Positions 1 to 5,610 of a stretch of DNA of 7,652 nucleotides are shown here, in pieces. The DNA is from JAIVJN01 sp036732565 (GTDB lineage Bacteria > Acidobacteriota > Vicinamibacteria > Vicinamibacterales > UBA2999): assembly GCA_036732565.1 (NCBI GenBank), contig DAINCF010000348.1:1-7652 (forward strand), read 5' to 3'. Below the pieces are notes generated by a model. It searched no databases. It was not told the origin of the DNA and was given only the letters and a program-made list of their open reading frames with translations. Each line of letters opens with the position of its first letter. Within the stretch, counting starts at the first letter, position 1. The position numbers were made by a program, and so were the translations under genes.

Positions 1-477
1 TTTACGCAGGCCGAGGCGAGGCGATTGGCGGATCTCGGGCACGTCGTGCTGATCTGCGGTCGCTACGAAGGCGTCGACGAGCGCGTGCGGGAGCTGCTGG
101 TCAGCGACGAGATCTCGATTGGGGACTACGTTCTGTCCGGCGGCGAACTGCCGGCGCTCGTCATCGTCGACGCCGTCGCCCGGTTGGTGCCGGGCGTAGT
201 CGGCGACGAGCAGTCGGTGGAAGGGGATTCGTTCAGTCGCGGGTTGCTCGACTACCCGCATTACACGCGGCCGGCGGAGTTTCGCGGCCGCAAGGTGCCC
301 GACGTGTTGTTGTCGGGGCATCACGCTGAGATCCGGCGGTGGCGCCTGCGCCAGTCGCTGGAGCGGACGCTCGATCGCCGGCCGGAGCTGGTGGTCGAGG
401 GGATGCTCGACGAAGAAGAATTAGCGGCTTTGCGCCAGGCCCAACGGGCCCGCGCCAAGCAGGAAGGGAGCGAGTGA
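1..477 (+). CDS. trmD: tRNA (guanine-N1-)-methyltransferase TrmD, C-terminal part (5' end outside window)
   Basis: TrmD methylates N1 of G37 in tRNAs read by CNN/UNN codons, using S-adenosylmethionine, and so prevents +1 frameshifting; it acts as a cytoplasmic homodimer. Reading is open from base 1 in frame 1, giving 158 visible residues, so roughly the first third of a usual 240-260 residue protein is missing. Visible are GRYEGVDERV (window residues 20-29), the trefoil-knot SAM-binding stretch SIGDYVLSGGELPAL (39-53), DSF then GLLDYPHYTRP (76-91) and the C-terminal VLLSGHHAEIRRWR block. The Asp in LLDYPHYTRP (residue 84) corresponds to the catalytic Asp of E. coli TrmD (Asp169). The gene ends 4 nt before rplS, the classical trmD-rplS pairing, so the two are surely co-transcribed. 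A TTG at base 25 is internal and is not the start. No defects are seen in the visible part. Confidence 0.97.
   Translation, partial: FTQAEARRLADLGHVVLICGRYEGVDERVRELLVSDEISIGDYVLSGGELPALVIVDAVARLVPGVVGDEQSVEGDSFSRGLLDYPHYTRPAEFRGRKVPDVLLSGHHAEIRRWRLRQSLERTLDRRPELVVEGMLDEEELAALRQAQRARAKQEGSE
461..470 (+). promoter_or_regulatory. Ribosome binding site of rplS
   Basis: A purine-rich AGGAAGGGAG inside the last codons of trmD lies 11 nt before the ATG at 482. This spacing favours 482 over the second in-frame ATG at 491. Because the site is inside trmD, translation of the two genes is likely coupled. Confidence 0.6.
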
Positions 478-481
478 CGTT

Positions 482-832
482 ATGGGCGCCATGGAGATCA
501 TCGAGAAGAGCCAGCTGACCGAGCGGCCGCGTATGAAGTCGGGCGACACGGTCAAGGTGCACGTCCGCGTCAAGGAAGGCGACAAGGAGCGTATCCAAGT
601 CTTCGAGGGCGTGGTCATCAGCTATCGCCGCGGTGGCGTGCGCGCCTCGTTCACGGTGCGCAAGGTGTCGTTCGGCCAGGGCGTCGAGCGCATCTTCCCG
701 CTCCATTCGCCAATCATCCAGAAGATCGACATCGTGCGCTCGGCCAAGGTCCGTCGCGCCAAGCTCTACTTCCTGCGCGATCTCAAGGGCAAGGCGGCGC
801 GCATGAAAGAAGTGAAAAGGGTCGTCTCCTAG
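482..832 (+). CDS. rplS: 50S ribosomal protein L19
   Basis: Bacterial L19 sits at the 30S-50S interface of the ribosome and contributes to an intersubunit bridge. The product is 116 residues, the usual size of the family. Diagnostic stretches are RPRMKSGDTVKVHVRVKEG (about 16-34), RIQVFEGVVISYRRGG (38-53), SFTVRKVSFGQGVERIFPLHSP (about 57-78), IVRSAKVRRAKLYFLRD (85-101) and a lysine/arginine-rich tail. The ATG at 482 is chosen because of the upstream purine-rich site; an ATG three codons later is the alternative and would remove MGA. It lies between trmD (4-nt gap) and rnhB (29-nt gap), the order found in many bacterial phyla. Nothing odd is seen. Confidence 0.98.
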   Translation: MGAMEIIEKSQLTERPRMKSGDTVKVHVRVKEGDKERIQVFEGVVISYRRGGVRASFTVRKVSFGQGVERIFPLHSPIIQKIDIVRSAKVRRAKLYFLRDLKGKAARMKEVKRVVS

Positions 833-861
833 GACGGTCCGGCCGGGGCGGAGGGCTAGCC

Positions 862-1485
862 GTGCGGCGGGTGCGAGCGCGTCGAACGATTGAGAACGCA
901 CTCCGACGCTACGGGTTCGTCCACATCGCCGGCGTCGACGAGGTCGGGCGGGGCTGCCTGGCCGGGCCCGTCATGGCGGGCGCGGTCATCCTCGACCCCG
1001 CGCGCCACATTCCCGGACTCGCGGATTCCAAGGCCCTCACCGCCGAGGCGCGCGACCGTCTCTACGAGATCATCGTCAAGCGGGCGCTCGCCTGGGCGGT
1101 CGCCACGATCGAACCGCCGGAAATCGACACCATCAACATCCATCAAGCGACGCTGAAGGCGATGCGGGTGGCCGTGTGCGCGCTGGCGCCACTGCCCGAC
1201 GCCGTGGTCGTCGACGCGTTTCGGATTCCGAATCTGCAGATGGCGCAGCGCAACATCATCGGCGGCGATCGCCAGTGCGCGGCCATCGCGGCCGCGTCGA
1301 TTGTGGCGAAAGTCACCCGAGATCGGTTGATGAACGGCCTGCACGCCAGCGATCCGCGCTACGGATTCGACCGCCACAAGGGCTATGCGACCGCGGATCA
1401 TCTGGCGGCCGTGGCCCGCTTCGGTTACTCTGTCGCCCATCGGCGTTCGTTTCGACCGCCGACCCTGTTCGATAGCCTGGCGTAG
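862..1485 (+). CDS. rnhB: Ribonuclease HII
   Basis: RNase HII cleaves RNA in RNA:DNA hybrids and starts ribonucleotide excision repair at single rNMPs in DNA, using Mg2+ or Mn2+. The 207-residue product has the full DEDD active site: Asp26 and Glu27 in GVDEVGRGCLAGPV, Asp118 in VVVDAF, and Asp136 in GGDRQC, the last two 18 residues apart as in E. coli RnhB. Other family signatures are LADSKALTAEARDRL (53-67), AAASIVAKVTRD (143-154) and YGFDRHKGYAT, followed by HRRSFRP near the end. The start is a GTG at 862, preceded by GGCGGAGGG about 6 nt upstream; no ATG is available before the GVDE motif. It is the third gene of the trmD-rplS-rnhB operon. The yraN gene that often follows rnhB is not present here. 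Confidence 0.97.
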   Translation: MRRVRARRTIENALRRYGFVHIAGVDEVGRGCLAGPVMAGAVILDPARHIPGLADSKALTAEARDRLYEIIVKRALAWAVATIEPPEIDTINIHQATLKAMRVAVCALAPLPDAVVVDAFRIPNLQMAQRNIIGGDRQCAAIAAASIVAKVTRDRLMNGLHASDPRYGFDRHKGYATADHLAAVARFGYSVAHRRSFRPPTLFDSLA

Positions 1486-1499
1486 GGCGGAATCGCCCG

Positions 1500-1550
1500 G
1501 TGGGGTCCGCTGTGAGGCGGGCCCGAGGGCCGACCGAAGCCCGCCCCCAC
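1500..1550 (+). terminator. GC-rich inverted repeat after rnhB (possible weak terminator or processing hairpin)
   Basis: GGCGGGC (1516-1522) is a perfect inverted repeat of GCCCGCC (1539-1545), separated by 16 nt. Outside it, GTGGGG (1500-1505) can pair with CCCCAC (1545-1550) as a competing or partly stacked outer stem. There is no T-tract after the stem (GAATTTGAAC follows), so it does not fit a strong intrinsic terminator. It fills most of the 75-nt gap between rnhB and the TPR gene. It could attenuate, be an RNA stability element, or be chance pairing in GC-rich DNA. Confidence 0.3.
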
Positions 1551-1560
1551 GAATTTGAAC

Positions 1561-3168
1561 ATGCCGTCATTCGAACGCGACGGAGCGCTCAAACGGGCAG
1601 AGAAGGCGTTGCGGCAAGGGCGCATCGACGCCGCAATCGTGGAGTACCTGCGCGTCACCGAAGCCGAGCCTCGCGACTGGACCAGCGCCCGGGCGCTTGG
1701 GGATCTCTATGCCCGCGCCGGTCAAATCGACCGTGCCTTGGCGCAATACGCCCGGACGGCCGATCATCTCGCCGCCGAGGGCCTCATCGACGATGCGTTG
1801 GCGATGTTTCGGCACAGCCTCAAAGTGAGACCGGCCGACGGCTACGCAAACGCCCGCGTTCGCGACCTCTCTCGGGCGGCGAGCCTGTCGATCTTCCCTC
1901 CGGAACTCCAGTCCATCCTCGGCACACAGGAGCACGGGCCCCGCTCGGAGCCGTCTGGCACGGAGATGTTCGACGAGGATGACCCGGCCGATCAGGACGA
2001 CCGGTCACCGTGGTTCACGATGGCGGAGATCGCGCTGCTGGACGGCAAGCTGGTCGAAGGACGGCAGGCGGTCGCCGACGCGCTCCAGTTCGATCCCACC
2101 TCACAGGAAGCGGCCATGGCGATGGCGTACCGCGTGACGGCCTCGAACCCCGACGCCGGGTACGAGGTCATCGACGTGATGGTCGACCGTTGCCTGGACG
2201 ACAGCGACTTCGCGGCTGCCGCCGCGGCGCTGCAGGAGTTCGTCACGCGCGTGCCGCATCATCTGGTGGCGCTGATGCGCCTGGTCGATGTCGCGATGGA
2301 GGGCGGGCTCGAGGCGACCATGTACGAGGCCCAGGCTCAACTCGCCGATGCCTACTTGGATCTGAGTCGCGGACTCGAAGCCCGCGTCATCGCCGAAGAT
2401 CTCGTCGCGCGCGAGCCCTGGAATCGCGCGAACATCGAACGGTTCCGCAAGGCGCTTGCCCTGCTCGGGGAGCCGGACCCGGACGCGGTCATCGCCGGCC
2501 GCCTGAGCGGCGAGAGCCCGTTCCTGACGACCGATCTGATCGATTTCGAGCGTCAGGAGGAGGGCGACGACGGGATCGAGCTCTTCGATGGTTCGACTAC
2601 GCTCATCATCGACCCTACACTGGCCGACCCTTCGACGCCCCGAGCGGAGTCAATCGGCGAACGGGTCGACGGCCCCCGGGACGAAGTCGAAGAGGTCACG
2701 CGCGTTCGCTCCGACGAACGCCCCGCGGCGGCGACTGCGATCGCGAGGCCAGCGCCCGTCCCATCGGCGCCCAAGGTGAGCGCCGAGGATCGTGCCGCCG
2801 CTCAGTATCGACTCGGGCTGAGCTACGGCGACCTGGGCATGCTGGACGACGCCGTCCGGTCCCTCGAAGCCGCCACCGGCTCGGAGCGCCTGCGGTTTGG
2901 CGCGGCCGTGCTCCTTGGGGCGCTGCACCGCCAGCGCGGGCACTCGGCGCCGGCGATCGAGTGGCTGGATCGCGCCGCCGGCTGGGCCCCTCCCGCTACA
3001 GACATCGGCCGGGCAGTGCGATACGATTTGGGAGAGGTGCTCGAGGACGTGGGCGACCACGACCGGGCGCTGGCGGTGTTCACGGGGCTGGAGTCCGAGC
3101 AGGTCGGGTATCGCGACGTGTCGGTCCGCATTCAGCGCCTCATCGGGTCGACGAATCCTCGAGGCTAG
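1561..3168 (+). CDS. Two-part tetratricopeptide repeat protein, function unknown
   Basis: A 535-residue soluble protein with no signal peptide or membrane span. The N-terminal part has about three TPR-like helical hairpins: EKALRQGRIDAAIVEYLRV (14-32), ALGDLYARAGQIDRALAQYA with its following helix (about 44-66), and GLIDDALAMFRHSLKVRPAD (about 73-92). The middle (about 150-305) is helical with further degenerate repeats. A long acidic, Pro/Asp-rich and probably disordered linker covers about 325-410. The C-terminal part (about 412-530) resumes clear TPRs, for example AAQYRLGLSYGDLGMLDDAV and VRYDLGEVLEDVGDHDRALAV. In my recollection this N-TPR/linker/C-TPR design is typical of large uncharacterised TPR proteins in Acidobacteria and deltaproteobacteria. 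TPRs mediate protein-protein contacts, so a scaffold role is likely but no partner is indicated. The ATG at 1561 is chosen; a TTG two codons upstream is possible. No clear Shine-Dalgarno is visible. Confidence 0.9.
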   Translation: MPSFERDGALKRAEKALRQGRIDAAIVEYLRVTEAEPRDWTSARALGDLYARAGQIDRALAQYARTADHLAAEGLIDDALAMFRHSLKVRPADGYANARVRDLSRAASLSIFPPELQSILGTQEHGPRSEPSGTEMFDEDDPADQDDRSPWFTMAEIALLDGKLVEGRQAVADALQFDPTSQEAAMAMAYRVTASNPDAGYEVIDVMVDRCLDDSDFAAAAAALQEFVTRVPHHLVALMRLVDVAMEGGLEATMYEAQAQLADAYLDLSRGLEARVIAEDLVAREPWNRANIERFRKALALLGEPDPDAVIAGRLSGESPFLTTDLIDFERQEEGDDGIELFDGSTTLIIDPTLADPSTPRAESIGERVDGPRDEVEEVTRVRSDERPAAATAIARPAPVPSAPKVSAEDRAAAQYRLGLSYGDLGMLDDAVRSLEAATGSERLRFGAAVLLGALHRQRGHSAPAIEWLDRAAGWAPPATDIGRAVRYDLGEVLEDVGDHDRALAVFTGLESEQVGYRDVSVRIQRLIGSTNPRG

Positions 3169-3195
3169 AGACTTCTGTTCAGACGGCTCCTCATT

Positions 3196-3444
3196 GTGGC
3201 CCTGCTGCTCGAAGTAGGGCTGCTACTGATTCTCATCCCCTGGTCCACGTTCTGGGACCATAACTACTTCGCGGAGTCGTTCCCACTCGTGCGCGATGCC
3301 GTCACGAACAACTACGTGCGCGGGGCGGTCTCGGGCCTCGGGCTGCTGAACGTCTACGCCGCGCTCGCGGAGCTCGCCGACGTCTTCCTGCACCGCGGTG
3401 GCGACGAGGCGCCCACGCAGATCGTCGATCGCCATGGACCCTGA
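3196..3444 (+). CDS. Small membrane protein with two predicted membrane helices, function unknown
   Basis: From the GTG at 3196 the product is 82 residues. The first segment, ALLLEVGLLLILIPW, is a membrane helix followed by the aromatic/polar block STFWDHNYF; a second hydrophobic stretch, GAVSGLGLLNVYAALAELADVFL, precedes a polar tail. The start is doubtful. The frame stays open back to the TPR stop, and the upstream in-frame codons read L-F-R-R-L-L-I before V-A-L-L, so a CTG start at 3175 (89 residues) would give a basic N-terminus and a longer first helix. GAGG at 3161-3164 lies 10 nt before that CTG, whereas the GTG has no clear ribosome site. The gene follows the TPR gene closely and its last 11 nt overlap the ThiE/TenI-like gene, so coupling is likely. 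I do not recognise a named family. Confidence 0.75.
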   Translation: MALLLEVGLLLILIPWSTFWDHNYFAESFPLVRDAVTNNYVRGAVSGLGLLNVYAALAELADVFLHRGGDEAPTQIVDRHGP

Positions 3445-4165
3445 GGGGCTTGCCCCGAGCGACATCCGCCCCGCCGGTGGAGTCGCACGGCCGTTACTGT
3501 GTCTCGTGACGGACCGGCGCCGGCTGCTGCAGGCGACGGGCGGAGTGGAGCAGGACTGGCGGTCGTCGATCCAGCAACAAGTCGAAGGCGCCGTTCGCGC
3601 CGGCATCGACCTCGTGCAAATTCGTGAACGCGATCTCGACGCGCGTGACCTTTTGGCGCTCACCCGAGCGATGGTCGAACTCGCGACAGGCTCCAAGACT
3701 CGCATTCTGGTGAATGACCGCCTCGACATCGCCCTCTCCGCTGGAGCAAACGGAGTGCACTTGCGGGCAGATTCGTTCTCCCCCTCGCGAATTTTGCCAC
3801 TGACCACCGCAGGATTCGTGATCAGCCGTGCCGTACACGCAATCGAATCGGTACATACGAGCCACTCCGCTAACATTTTTGTCGCGGGGACGATGTTCCC
3901 CACGGTGTCGAAGGCCGATAAACAAGAGTGGCTGGGGTTGGCGGGTTTGGCCACCATCGTGCAGGCGGCACAGCCGACGCCGGTCCTCGCAATCGGTGGA
4001 GTGACCGAAAAGAATGTGTCCGAGGTTGCAGCCAGCGGCGCGTGCGGGCTAGCCTCGATCGGTGCGTTCGTTCCCGAGGAGCGTGGTGAGGAGATCGGAC
4101 GGTACGTGGTGGAGCAGGCGGATCGGTTGCGCGCGGCCTTTGTCCGGGCGGCTCGCAATGTTTAG
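3434..4165 (+). CDS. Thiamin phosphate synthase / TenI-family protein
   Basis: ThiE joins HMP-pyrophosphate and thiazole phosphate to make thiamin phosphate; its paralogue TenI is a thiazole tautomerase. Both are cytoplasmic TIM barrels. The 243-residue product has LVTDR (24-28), VQIRERDL (61-68), ILVNDRLDIALSAGANGVHL (91-110), SRAVHAIES (131-139), GTMFPTVSK (152-160) and the phosphate-binding LAIGGVTEKN (185-194) and SIGAF (208-212). The fold family is certain. The exact activity is not: the usual QLREK reads QIREr (Arg66 for Lys), and the Ser before the barrel His (ThiE S-T-H, TenI R-S-V-H) is Ala133 in RAVH. The ATG at 3434 overlaps the preceding gene by 11 nt; a GTG 12 codons upstream is possible but adds an Arg-rich stretch not typical of the family. 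No thiamin riboswitch or other thi genes are in view. The central part has lower GC than its neighbours. Confidence 0.88.
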   Translation: MDPEGLAPSDIRPAGGVARPLLCLVTDRRRLLQATGGVEQDWRSSIQQQVEGAVRAGIDLVQIRERDLDARDLLALTRAMVELATGSKTRILVNDRLDIALSAGANGVHLRADSFSPSRILPLTTAGFVISRAVHAIESVHTSHSANIFVAGTMFPTVSKADKQEWLGLAGLATIVQAAQPTPVLAIGGVTEKNVSEVAASGACGLASIGAFVPEERGEEIGRYVVEQADRLRAAFVRAARNV

Positions 4166-4180
4166 CTCGATCGTGTCTGC

Positions 4181-4195
4181 TGATTATTGTATAAG
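4181..4195 (+). promoter_or_regulatory. Possible -10 region upstream of the RodZ-like gene
   Basis: TGATTATTGTATAAG is a markedly AT-rich patch in a GC-rich intergenic gap of 72 nt. TATAAG at 4190-4195 matches a sigma70-type -10 hexamer in five of six positions. It lies 42 nt upstream of the ATG at 4238. No good TTGACA-like -35 is present at 16-18 nt spacing (the sequence there is around CTCGATCG), so this is a weak call. Confidence 0.35.
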
Positions 4196-4237
4196 AGGCA
4201 CTTCTGTCGAATCCCCCAGCGCGAGTACCAGCATCAC

Positions 4238-5026
4238 ATGAACGACGAGCGGCCTGACATCGGCATTCGGCTGCGCGCGGCGCGCGAGGGGAAAGGTGTG
4301 TCGCTTCGGCACATCGCCGACACGACGAAGCTGACGGTGAGCACGTTGCAAGCGCTCGAGCGCGGCAACGTGTCTCGTCTTCCCGGCGGCATCTACCGCC
4401 GCGCGATCGTGCGGTCATTCGCCCGCGAAGTGGGTCTCGATCCAGAGGAGACCCTGCAGGCGTTCCTCGTCCAGCATCCGGACGATCTGCCACCGCCCGC
4501 GTCCGCGCGCGTCTCGGACAGCACGATCGTCGACGTCGAGCCTCGCACGCCGCGACGCGGCCTGCTGCAGTTTGCCGTGAGGTTCTTTGGCGCGGCGGTG
4601 CCCGTGCTTGCTGGCTTCTACTACTTTGGCGGTCACACGACGCCCTCTTCGTCCGCTCCGAAGAAGGCGGAGAACAGCCGGCCGGCGCGGCCGACGGATG
4701 TGTGGAGCCCTGAGATCGTGCCCGCGGGCGGGTTCTCGGAGGCGCCACCGCCTGCTGTCCATCCGGTTGTCGTTCGGCTGACGGCATCCTCGACCTGTGT
4801 GCTGCGCCTGACAGCGGACGGCCGTATCGTGCTGGCCAGGACCATCGAAGCGGGCGAGCAGATCGAGATCGAATTGAGCGACGAGCTCCTGCTGTCTGGT
4901 GACGATGCCGGAGCGGTGCAGTTCAGCGTCAACGGCCAGGCGGGCCGGTTGCTCGGTCAAGCCGGCGAGCCGCTCGACGTGCGCATCGGTCGCGACGATT
5001 ACCAGCGCTGGCTAGTCGCACATTGA
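4238..5026 (+). CDS. RodZ-like protein: N-terminal HTH, one membrane span, C-terminal DUF4115 domain
   Basis: RodZ proteins link MreB to the inner membrane and help rod-shape morphogenesis; related proteins are sometimes annotated as transcription regulators. The product is 262 residues. Residues 8-77 form a RodZ-type helix-turn-helix domain (IGIRLRAAREGKGVSLRHIA, then TLQALERGNVSRLPGGIYRR, then IVRSFAREVGLDPEETLQAF), with the characteristic LERG...LPGG.Y.R signature. A Pro-rich linker (about 80-105) leads through basic residues to a membrane span at about 109-131 (LLQFAVRFFGAAVPVLAGFY). A disordered Pro/Ser region follows, then a beta-rich DUF4115-like domain (about 167-262) with TADGRIVLARTIEAGEQ and DDAGAVQFSVNG. 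The usual Trp near the start of DUF4115 seems replaced by Cys. The ATG at 4238 is chosen because the earlier TTG at 4187 adds residues unlike the family. Confident in family, less so in a true RodZ role. Confidence 0.85.
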   Translation: MNDERPDIGIRLRAAREGKGVSLRHIADTTKLTVSTLQALERGNVSRLPGGIYRRAIVRSFAREVGLDPEETLQAFLVQHPDDLPPPASARVSDSTIVDVEPRTPRRGLLQFAVRFFGAAVPVLAGFYYFGGHTTPSSSAPKKAENSRPARPTDVWSPEIVPAGGFSEAPPPAVHPVVVRLTASSTCVLRLTADGRIVLARTIEAGEQIEIELSDELLLSGDDAGAVQFSVNGQAGRLLGQAGEPLDVRIGRDDYQRWLVAH

Positions 5027-5028
5027 CG

Positions 5029-5103
5029 CTCAGGCTCGGGGCTTGGGGCCTGACACTTGGGCCCAGGGCTTGTGGCTTGGGACCTGGGGCTTGAGGCTCG
5101 AGC
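5029..5103 (+). repeat. Degenerate heptamer tandem array (consensus CYTGGGG), G-quadruplex-prone
   Basis: The sequence just after the RodZ-like stop divides into about eleven consecutive units. Nine are 7 nt: CTCGGGG, CTTGGGG, CCTGACA, CTTGGGC, CTTGTGG, CTTGGGA, CCTGGGG, CTTGAGG and CTCGAGC. Two are 6 nt: CTCAGG at 5029 and CCAGGG at 5063. The plus (transcribed) strand carries six runs of three or more G (5038-5041, 5045-5048, 5059-5061, 5066-5068, 5079-5081, 5086-5089) separated by 3-10 nt, enough for an intramolecular G-quadruplex in DNA or mRNA. It occupies most of the gap between the RodZ-like gene and the next gene and encodes no protein. Confidence 0.75.
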
Positions 5104-5127
5104 CCGCTTCCGCGTTTGCACTGTTGC

Positions 5128-5610
5128 ATGTCGATCCCCTCAGACACTCCCGCGCACGACGAACACGAGTACGGGCCGGAGCCCGCGACACCGGAGCAGC
5201 GCGAGGCCACGATTGTGCTCGTGTCGCGGATGACGGTGCCGGAGAAGCTGGAAGCGGCGCTCAAGGGCACGCGCGAGATGCGCTCGATCCTGGTGCAGGA
5301 CACCAATCGTGTCGTGGCGATGACGGTGCTCAGCAGCCCGAAGCTCAGTGAAGCGGAGGTCGAGAGCTTCGCGCGCATGGGGCGCGTCGGCGAGGAAGTG
5401 CTGAGGAACATCGGGCAGGCGCGCGCGTGGCTGAAGCACTATCCCATCGTGCTCGCGCTCGTGAAGAACCCCAAGACGCCCCTGGGGATCTCGCTGAAGC
5501 TGTTGCCGCGCTTGACCGCGCGCGATCTCAAGACCGTGTCGATCGACCGGAACATCCCCGATCCGCTGCGCGTCGCTGCCCGTCGCCGCGCTATCGAGAC
5601 CCGGATGTAG
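5128..5610 (+). CDS. Conserved alpha-helical repeat protein of unknown function
   Basis: A 160-residue, soluble, almost entirely helical protein. A charged, disordered N-terminus (1-27, His/Glu/Pro-rich) is followed by repeated helix pairs of similar design: PEKLEAALKGTREMRSILVQ (38-57), RVVAMTVLSSPKLSEAEVES (61-80), VGEEVLRNIGQARAWLKHY (87-105), IVLALVKNPKTPLGISLKLL (107-126) and LTARDLKTVSIDRNIPDPLR (129-148). Elements such as A..VL..P.L.E.EVE and LV.NP.TP..IS..LL.RL...DL recall HEAT-like or leucine-rich-repeat-variant solenoids. I recall similar conserved hypothetical proteins in Acidobacteria and deltaproteobacteria but know no assigned function. The ATG at 5128 is chosen; a TTG at 5116 is also in frame, and neither has a clear ribosome site. 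It lies downstream of the G-rich array and overlaps the convergent small gene by 20 nt. An interaction or scaffold role is a guess from the fold. Confidence 0.85.
   Translation: MSIPSDTPAHDEHEYGPEPATPEQREATIVLVSRMTVPEKLEAALKGTREMRSILVQDTNRVVAMTVLSSPKLSEAEVESFARMGRVGEEVLRNIGQARAWLKHYPIVLALVKNPKTPLGISLKLLPRLTARDLKTVSIDRNIPDPLRVAARRRAIETRM

Noticed and set aside
233..901. A 222-codon minus-strand open frame across trmD, rplS and the start of rnhB
   Set aside because: It is antisense to three highly conserved genes and has biased Arg/Ala/Asp composition.
2010..3263. A long open frame (417 codons) on the plus strand in a second frame over the TPR gene
   Set aside because: It is Arg/Gly/Ala/Pro-rich with no domain pattern and lies within a frame that has convincing TPRs; high GC suppresses stop codons in shadow frames.
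4187..4237. Upstream TTG start that would lengthen the RodZ-like protein by 17 residues
   Set aside because: The added residues are unlike RodZ N-termini, and the TTG overlaps the AT-rich promoter-like patch; the ATG at 4238 fits the domain start.
4166..4237. Possible TPP riboswitch or other structured RNA near the ThiE/TenI-like gene
   Set aside because: No conserved THI-box elements (such as CUGAGA) were seen here or upstream of 3434.
3870..4787. A 305-codon minus-strand open frame across the ThiE-like and RodZ-like genes
   Set aside because: Extremely Arg/Ser/Ala-rich low-complexity translation, antisense to two genes with clear motifs; a GC-driven shadow.
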